Shown here in pieces: positions 50,801 through 55,026 of a stretch of 55,026 nucleotides of DNA. Numbering within the stretch: position 1 is the first letter of the stretch; each line of letters starts with the position of its first letter. Where the stretch lies: contig DKYJ01000050.1 in assembly GCA_002493305.1 (NCBI GenBank), forward strand, positions 5,112 to 60,137, read 5' to 3'. This DNA is from Clostridiales bacterium UBA7103. Its GTDB lineage: Bacteria > Bacillota > Clostridia > Oscillospirales > Oscillospiraceae. The notes below the pieces were generated by a model that saw only the letters and a program-made list of their open reading frames with translations, was not told the DNA's origin and ran no database searches. The position numbers were made by a program, and so were the translations under genes.

Positions 50801-50895
50801 CTGATATGCTCTACGGGGTCACGATGCAGGAAAAGGGCGTATCCACGGTGGTGGAGCTTGACCTTGAGGCGGCACAGAAGACGATAGAGGCGTAA
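47878..50895 (+). CDS. smc: Chromosome partition protein SMC (short arms)
   Basis: A 1005-residue SMC ATPase, the core of the bacterial condensin with ScpA and ScpB. The N-terminal head begins MYLKALEIQGFKSFADKTVL with Walker A GPNGSGKSN at 31-39. Coiled coil runs about 165-405, the hinge about 410-580 (GFEGYSGAVKAVM to INAGGSMTGGS), and a second coil about 580-830. The C-terminal head has signature LSGGEMAFVAIAL near 907 and Walker B PFCVMDEIEAALDEANV. The ATG at 47878 is chosen because it begins the conserved MYLK; the frame is open 14 codons further upstream. Typical SMCs are near 1180 residues; each arm here is about 85 residues shorter, while heads and hinge look complete. Confidence 0.95.
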   Translation: MYLKALEIQGFKSFADKTVLSFEKDITAIVGPNGSGKSNIADAIMWVMGEQRSKTLRGAKMEDVIFGGTAIRGAMGYAQVTLIIDNAQRIIDSDSSEIMLTRRYYRSGESEYYINREQVRLKDINSLLMDTGLGRDGYSIIGQGKIADIVSNKSTDRREVFEEAAGISRFRYRKEEAERKLQKTEENLLRINDKTEELELQVGPLKKQAETAKRYLVLRDELRIKEISAWMAALDKLRSQAQAISKEYEQAKRALEQARAELEALYASSGSISERMHQKDIESENARERLSAQESAQAECEANIAVLRANVSSAEANMQRLLDDIAQQESRTQEIKAGIKAAGERVSALDGELKALEEKLTANANVLDGCRMKLQNREQIAKDLSGKATALEVESRSLEARIRMLQDMEKGFEGYSGAVKAVMRRAERGELQGIHGPAANLLRTGEDYALAIETALGAAAQNIVVDSQNAGRAAIEMLKRTDSGRATFLPIDTIRGSVMKDAPVNDPGFVGIACELADFDDKYRDIFENLLGRTVVAETLSDAVRISKANGNRLRIVTLDGQLINAGGSMTGGSAAKNSGILSRANELKKLSKQYDRVKEDMKTCAQRLERANSDLAGVRYQLDMALEDQAELKSAASSFEAEKRATQSSISQLEQLLQSLSGDSEAHKSAVDAAKRQIDSFKNQQAQKEKRLEEIKAGCAAVREEIARISDSKLELEGKRTRAEKDAQRRNADLLELERQAARIEQRKLGADMEEKQLLDKLWDNYELSHSAAMELRQPVENIQALNKEISSLRHSIAALGTPNLGAIDEYERVNTRYEFLTGQKDDVEKAKAELKDIIEQITTEMKAIFVERFNEIDRCFRQTFLELFGGGKAELRLEDENDVLQCGIEIKVQPPGKALSTISLLSGGEMAFVAIALYFAILKVRPTPFCVMDEIEAALDEANVGRYAEYMRRMSGNTQFLVITHRRGTMEQADMLYGVTMQEKGVSTVVELDLEAAQKTIEA

Positions 50896-50913
50896 AGGAT
50901 AGAGAGGTAGACT

Positions 50914-51819
50914 ATGGGATTTTTCGACAAGATATTTTCGGGCCTCACCAAGACCAGAAGCAGCATGGAGGAGCTGGAGGAGCTTTTTCAGGGCTACGCT
51001 CCGGATGATGAGGATTTCTATGATGAACTGGAAGAGCTGCTGGTGCTGTCCGATGTGGGCGCGGCGAACGCTCAGGCGGTGGTGAAGGCCATGCGCAAGC
51101 TCACCTGGGAGCGGCGCTTCCGCAAAGGCTATGAGGCCCGGGAGGGGCTTATCGAGATACTGTCCAAAATGCTCAACGTGGGCGAGCCGGGGCTTAAGCT
51201 TGACACCAAACCCTCAGTCATTCTGATGGTGGGCGTAAACGGTGTGGGCAAGACTACAACTATCGGAAAGCTATCAAAACAGCTTTCAGAGCAGGGGAAG
51301 AAGGTTCTGCTCTGCGCGGGTGATACCTTCCGCGCGGCGGCAGCAGAGCAGCTTTCCATCTGGGCCGAGCGCAGCGGGGCGGAAATAGTGCGCCACGAGG
51401 AGGGGAGCGACCCCGGCGCCGTGGTGTATGACGGTATCTGCGCCGCCAAGGCCAGAGGCAGCGACGTTATTATTATCGACACCGCAGGCCGCCTGCACAA
51501 CAAGCAGAACCTGATGAATGAGCTAAATAAGATAAGCCGCATCATCACAAGGGAGCTGCCTGAGGCCGATGTTGAGACGCTCATGGTGCTTGACGCCACC
51601 ACCGGGCAGAACGGACTTATTCAGGCAAAGCAGTTTTTGGAGACGTCGGGGCTTACCGGCATCGTCCTCACAAAGCTTGACGGGACAGCCAAGGGCGGCA
51701 TAGTCTTTGCCATAGCAAATGAACTGAAGCTGCCGGTCAAGTATGTTGGCGTCGGAGAAGGCGTGGACGACCTCATCCCATTCGAGGCGGAGGACTTCGT
51801 AAAAGCGCTTTTCAAGTAA
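50914..51819 (+). CDS. ftsY: Signal recognition particle receptor FtsY
   Basis: A 301-residue SRP-receptor GTPase that docks ribosome-nascent-chain complexes at the membrane. The short N-terminal region (MGFFDKIFSGLTKTRSSMEELEELF) leads into the N domain. The G domain has G1 GVNGVGKTT at 107-115, GDTFRAAAAEQLSIWAER, DTAGRLHNKQNLMNELNK, TGQNGLIQAKQF, LTKLDGTAKGG and a C-terminal YVGVGEGVDDLIPFEAEDFVKALF. It lacks the long acidic A domain of the E. coli protein, as is usual in Firmicutes. It lies 18 bases after smc, with GAGAGGTAG as ribosome site. Confidence 0.97.
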   Translation: MGFFDKIFSGLTKTRSSMEELEELFQGYAPDDEDFYDELEELLVLSDVGAANAQAVVKAMRKLTWERRFRKGYEAREGLIEILSKMLNVGEPGLKLDTKPSVILMVGVNGVGKTTTIGKLSKQLSEQGKKVLLCAGDTFRAAAAEQLSIWAERSGAEIVRHEEGSDPGAVVYDGICAAKARGSDVIIIDTAGRLHNKQNLMNELNKISRIITRELPEADVETLMVLDATTGQNGLIQAKQFLETSGLTGIVLTKLDGTAKGGIVFAIANELKLPVKYVGVGEGVDDLIPFEAEDFVKALFK

Positions 51820-51832
51820 AGGAGAAATCGTA

Positions 51833-52141
51833 ATGGCAATAACCAGCAAACAGCGCGCCCAGCTGCGGGGCATCGCCGCCGGGGAGGACACCATTTTTCA
51901 GGTAGGCAAGGGCGGCATAAACGACAGCCTTATAGAGTCTGTTTCCGCAGCGCTCAAGGCGCGGGAGCTTATAAAGGGGCGAGTTCTGGAAAATTCTCTG
52001 CTCACCGCCCGCGAAGCCTGCGACGCACTGGCCGAGGCCTGCGGCGCAGAGCAGGTGCAGGTCATCGGCAGCAAATTTGTGTTGTATAAAAGGAACGAGA
52101 AAGAGCCTAAAATAGTTCTTGTAAAGGACAAAAAGAAATGA
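51833..52141 (+). CDS. yhbY: YhbY family RNA-binding protein (CRM domain)
   Basis: A 102-residue CRM-domain protein. The sequence QRAQLRGIAAGEDTIFQVGKGGINDSLI contains the GxxG-type loop (GKGG), followed by ALKARELIKGRVLENSLL and VQVIGSKFVLYKRNEKEPKIVL, as in bacterial YhbY, which associates with ribosomal precursors. AAGGAGA precedes the ATG. It overlaps nadD-yqeK by 4 bases (ATGA). The nearest partners, nadD and rsfS, are the usual neighbours in Firmicutes. Confidence 0.95.
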   Translation: MAITSKQRAQLRGIAAGEDTIFQVGKGGINDSLIESVSAALKARELIKGRVLENSLLTAREACDALAEACGAEQVQVIGSKFVLYKRNEKEPKIVLVKDKKK

Positions 52142-53301
52142 TAATTGCCCTGTACGGCGGCAGCTTCAATCCGCCGCACCTTGGTCATCAGGAGGCGGCG
52201 AGAACCGCCGCCGAGGAATTGAGACCGGATATGCTGCTCATCATGCCGGATAATATCCCGCCACATAAGGACATGGCAGAGGGCAGCCCAGACGCGCGGC
52301 AGCGCATGGAGCTGTGCGAGCTTGCCTTTGGGGATATCCCGGGGGCGGTAGTCTCGGATATGGAAATTTCGCGGGAGGGAAGGAGCTATACCGCAGATAC
52401 CGTCTCCCGCCTTCGTGAGCAGTACCACGATGATGAGCTTATCCTCATTATCGGTACAGATATGCTCGCAAGCTTTGAGCAGTGGTACAGGTTTGAATAC
52501 CTGCTTAAAAACTGCGCTCTTGCGGCGCTGTCCAGAGCGGAGGACGACGGAGACGAGATACGTGCTCAGGCTGCGTATCTTGAAGAAAAGTATCAGGCCA
52601 GGATCAAAATCTTGCCTCATGTGCCGGTGGAGGTGTCCTCCACGGAGATACGGGAGGGGCTGCGTCTGCGCCGGTGCCGTGATGTGCTGGACGACAAAGT
52701 GTATTCCTGCATCATAAAAAACGGTTACTATGAGGCGTTGCCGGAGCTTTCGTGGCTGCGGGAAAAGGCATATGCCTACCTTGCGCCGAAGCGGGTGGCG
52801 CATGTGGCCGGCTGCGAGAGCGAGGCGGTTCTGCTTTCCAAGCGCTGGCACGAGGACGAGGAGGCCGCGGCCACCGCCGGGATACTCCATGATGTGACGA
52901 AAAAGCTAAGTTACGATGAGCAGTTGATATTGTGCGAAAAATATGGTATTATCTGCGATAAAGCGGAGCTTTCCGCGCCGAAGCTGCTGCACGCCAAAAC
53001 GGGCGCCGCCCTTGCCAGAGCGGAATTTGGAGTGTCCGAGGCGATATATGAGGCTATCCGCTGGCATACTACCGGCAAGAAGGACATGACTCTGCTTGAA
53101 AAAATCATCTATCTTGCCGACTATATCGAGCCCAATCGCGATTTTGAGGGGCTTGACAAGCTCAGAGAGCTTGCTTACAGCGATATTGACGGGGCGATGG
53201 CTCTGGGGCTTGAGATGAGCCTTGAGGACATCCGCTCCCGGGGCGACGAGCCCTATAAGGACACTGTGGAGGCGTATGAATGGTACGCCGGAAGGAGATA
53301 A
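52138..53301 (+). CDS. nadD: Fused nicotinate-nucleotide adenylyltransferase and HD-domain phosphohydrolase (NadD-YqeK)
   Basis: A 387-residue two-domain protein. Residues 1-200 are NadD, which joins ATP to nicotinate mononucleotide to give NaAD: YGGSFNPPHLGH at 6-17 (the nucleotidyltransferase H-x-G-H loop), LIIGTDMLASFEQWYR and VSSTEIREGL. Residues 203-387 are a YqeK-type HD domain with His222, HD at 251-252 in GILHDVTKK, and RWHTTGKKDMTLLEKIIYLADYIEPNR. YqeK proteins hydrolyse diadenosine tetraphosphate. In most Firmicutes the two are separate adjacent genes; here the frame runs through with only a few linker residues. AAAGGA is 10 bases before the ATG. Confidence 0.94.
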   Translation: MIIALYGGSFNPPHLGHQEAARTAAEELRPDMLLIMPDNIPPHKDMAEGSPDARQRMELCELAFGDIPGAVVSDMEISREGRSYTADTVSRLREQYHDDELILIIGTDMLASFEQWYRFEYLLKNCALAALSRAEDDGDEIRAQAAYLEEKYQARIKILPHVPVEVSSTEIREGLRLRRCRDVLDDKVYSCIIKNGYYEALPELSWLREKAYAYLAPKRVAHVAGCESEAVLLSKRWHEDEEAAATAGILHDVTKKLSYDEQLILCEKYGIICDKAELSAPKLLHAKTGAALARAEFGVSEAIYEAIRWHTTGKKDMTLLEKIIYLADYIEPNRDFEGLDKLRELAYSDIDGAMALGLEMSLEDIRSRGDEPYKDTVEAYEWYAGRR

Positions 53302-53303
53302 GC

Positions 53304-53663
53304 ATGCTGACACCTACTGAAATTGCTTCCATCGCCGCGAAAGCGCTGGACGACAAAAAGGCCCGGGATATCAAGATCCTGAAGACCGCAGAGCACACCG
53401 TTCTGGCGGACTATTTTGTCATCTGCAACGGCACCTCTTCCAGCCATGTCAAGGCACTGGTGGACGAGGTTGACAAGCAGCTGTCTCTCGCGGGCGAGCC
53501 TCCGGTGCGCCGTGAGGGTATGCGCTCGGATATCTGGGTGCTGATGGACTTTGGCTGCGTCATTGTCCATGTGTTCACCGATGAGGCCAGAAAATTCTAT
53601 AATCTTGAGCGCCTTTGGAGCGATGCGGAGGAGGTCCCCCTCTCAGCCCTTCTGCGCCCCTGA
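53304..53663 (+). CDS. rsfS: Ribosome silencing factor RsfS
   Basis: A 119-residue RsfS, which binds ribosomal protein uL14 and blocks joining of the subunits when nutrients are short. KALDDKKARDIKILKTAEHTVLADYFVICNGTSSSHVKALVDEV and the C-terminal WVLMDFGCVIVHVFTDEARKFYNLERLW are full family matches. GAAGGAGA lies 5 bases before the ATG, which is 2 bases after the nadD-yqeK stop. The order nadD-yqeK-rsfS-leuS is common in Clostridia. Confidence 0.97.
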   Translation: MLTPTEIASIAAKALDDKKARDIKILKTAEHTVLADYFVICNGTSSSHVKALVDEVDKQLSLAGEPPVRREGMRSDIWVLMDFGCVIVHVFTDEARKFYNLERLWSDAEEVPLSALLRP

Positions 53664-53742
53664 TTACAGGGGCATTGCGGAAGGAGAACGCGGCTGCCTT
53701 AAAAAGCCGCAAAGATGCATGAGATGAAAGGATCTGATTAAA

Positions 53743-55026
53743 ATGAAATATGATTTTTCCGCGATAGAGAAGAAATGGCAGCAGCGCTGGGAGGAGACTA
53801 AGCCTTATGCCGCCGTTACCGGCAGCGACAAGCCCAAGTTCTACGGGCTTATCGAGTTCCCGTACCCCTCCGGGCAGGGGCTGCACGTGGGGCATCCCCG
53901 CCCCTTCACGGCGCTTGACATCGTCACGCGGAAAAAGCGCATGGAGGGCTACAATGTGCTGTTCCCCATCGGGTTTGACGCTTTCGGCCTGCCCACGGAG
54001 AATTATGCCATAAAGAACCATATCCACCCCGCCGTCGTAACCAAGAACAACATCGTCAACTTCACAAATCAGCTCAAGATGCTCGGCTACGGCTTTGACT
54101 GGGACAGAGCGGTGGATACCACTGACCCCAAGTATTATAAATGGACGCAGTGGATATTCCTCCAGATGTTCAAGAAGGGTCTTGCCTATAAGGCCACCAT
54201 GCCCGTCAACTGGTGCACCAGCTGCAAGTGCGTGCTTGCAAATGAAGAGGTCGTTGACGGCGTATGCGAGCGCTGTGGGAGCGAGGTCATCCGCAAGGAG
54301 AAGAGCCAGTGGATGCTCGCCATCACCAAGTACGCCCAGCGCCTTATCGACGATCTGGACGATCTGGATTACATCGAGCGCGTCAAGATCCAGCAGAAGA
54401 ACTGGATAGGCCGCTCCACCGGCGCGGAGCTCACCTTCAAGACCAACACCGAGGACGATATAACCGTCTACACCACCCGACCGGACACCCTCTTCGGCGT
54501 GACATATATGGTCATCTCCCCGGAGCATCCGCTGCTTGAAAAGTGGAAGAGCATCATAAAGAATGTCGCCGAGGTTGAGAAGTATCAGGACGCCGCCGCC
54601 CACAAGTCCGACTTTGAGCGAGGGGAGCTGAATAAGGATAAGACCGGCGTAAGGCTTGAGGGTATTGAGGTCACGAACCCCGCCACCGGCAAGACCGTGC
54701 CGATGTTCGTTTCCGACTATGTGCTCATGGGCTACGGCACAGGTATCGTCATGGGCGTTCCAGGCCACGACCAGCGCGACTGGGAGTTTGCCACTAAGTT
54801 CGGCCTGCCAATTATCGAGGTCGTCTCCGGCGGCGATATTACAAAAGAGGCCTTTGTCGCCAAGGACGACAGCGCCATCATGGTAAATTCCGGTTTCCTC
54901 AACGGCATGACCGTTAAGGAAGCCATTCCAGCCATGAAAAAGCACGTTGTGGAAGCGGGCTACGGCGTGGAGAAGGTCAACTATAAGCTGCGCGACTGGG
55001 TGTTCTCCCGCCAGCGCTATTGGGGC
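53743..55026 (+). CDS. leuS: Leucyl-tRNA synthetase, N-terminal part (3' end outside window)
   Basis: The first 428 residues of LeuRS, which charges tRNA-Leu. It begins MKYDFSAIEKKWQQRW, with the class I HIGH motif as HVGH in FPYPSGQGLHVGHPRPFTALD. FPIGFDAFGLPTENYAIK, NWCTSCKCVLANEEVVDGVCERCGSE (a zinc-binding pair of CxxC) and KSQWMLAITKYAQRLIDDL follow. The CP1 editing domain has VYTTRPDTLFGVTYMV and GTGIVMGVPGHDQRDWEFA, where the editing Asp is kept. The frame is open to the window edge. AAAGGAT lies about 10 bases upstream. No T-box is visible in the 79-base gap after rsfS. Confidence 0.95.
   Translation, partial: MKYDFSAIEKKWQQRWEETKPYAAVTGSDKPKFYGLIEFPYPSGQGLHVGHPRPFTALDIVTRKKRMEGYNVLFPIGFDAFGLPTENYAIKNHIHPAVVTKNNIVNFTNQLKMLGYGFDWDRAVDTTDPKYYKWTQWIFLQMFKKGLAYKATMPVNWCTSCKCVLANEEVVDGVCERCGSEVIRKEKSQWMLAITKYAQRLIDDLDDLDYIERVKIQQKNWIGRSTGAELTFKTNTEDDITVYTTRPDTLFGVTYMVISPEHPLLEKWKSIIKNVAEVEKYQDAAAHKSDFERGELNKDKTGVRLEGIEVTNPATGKTVPMFVSDYVLMGYGTGIVMGVPGHDQRDWEFATKFGLPIIEVVSGGDITKEAFVAKDDSAIMVNSGFLNGMTVKEAIPAMKKHVVEAGYGVEKVNYKLRDWVFSRQRYWG

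Noticed and set aside
53664..53742. Possible T-box ahead of leuS
   Set aside because: The gap is only 79 bases, and the T-box core (AGGGTGGTACCGCG-like) and specifier stem are absent. Only a short GCGGCT/AGCCGC hairpin is visible.

Overview
The window reads as a chromosomal segment of a moderately GC-rich Gram-positive anaerobe of the class Clostridia, most likely the order Oscillospirales. The evidence is the housekeeping order trmH-like / dprA / topA / trmFO / plsX / rnc / radical SAM / smc / ftsY / yhbY / nadD-yqeK / rsfS / leuS, a FeoB followed by its small Cys-rich partner, DUF5655, PadR-DUF2812 and ACT-PFL (UPF0237-UPF0210) pairs, and a sortase-type surface protein. The genus is inference; no rRNA or other marker gene is present to fix it.

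Layout. 1-1.5 kb: the 3' end of feoB and a FeoB-associated membrane peptide (ferrous iron uptake), closed by a terminator. 1.5-3.9 kb: small accessory genes (DUF5655, two GNAT acetyltransferases, a PadR repressor with two operator-like palindromes in its own promoter, and the DUF2812 membrane protein coupled to it). 4.0-5.6 kb, minus strand: the ACT/PFL pair, divergent from 5.8-9.3 kb: larB-larE-larC-nitrilase, which makes the nickel-pincer (NPN) cofactor, with no larA in the window. 9.5-14.1 kb: an unusual operon of two carbohydrate-type ABC permeases, a MacA/HlyD-like adaptor and a free-standing MacB-like periplasmic domain; it has no ATPase and no solute-binding protein. 14.2-15.5 kb: a promoter with a structured leader and a 36-residue four-cysteine peptide, a cluster of strong hairpins, then the promoter and long leader of the giant gene.

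15.55-39.25 kb: one uninterrupted gene of 7898 codons (43 percent of the window). The protein has a signal peptide, five Ig-like Trp/Cys domains, a central region of unknown fold, InlB/Listeria-Bacteroides-type repeats, an array of about 57 divergent InlB B-repeat-like units, four DUF11 domains, and a C-terminal APRTG sortase signal with membrane anchor. The array has two levels of higher-order structure: eight A/B dimers of about 180 residues, and a tandem duplication of a four-unit block of about 330 residues. This protein is the most remarkable object in the window. It is probably a cell-wall-anchored adhesin or stalk.

39.6-55 kb: a tightly packed housekeeping run on the plus strand, with many 4-nt ATGA overlaps, for RNA modification, DNA uptake and topology, phospholipid initiation, chromosome condensation, protein targeting, NAD synthesis, ribosome silencing and leucyl-tRNA charging (leuS runs off the end). 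Its notable points are an SMC with both coiled-coil arms shortened by a similar amount, and a NadD-YqeK fusion. NadD makes NaAD, which is also the substrate of LarB.
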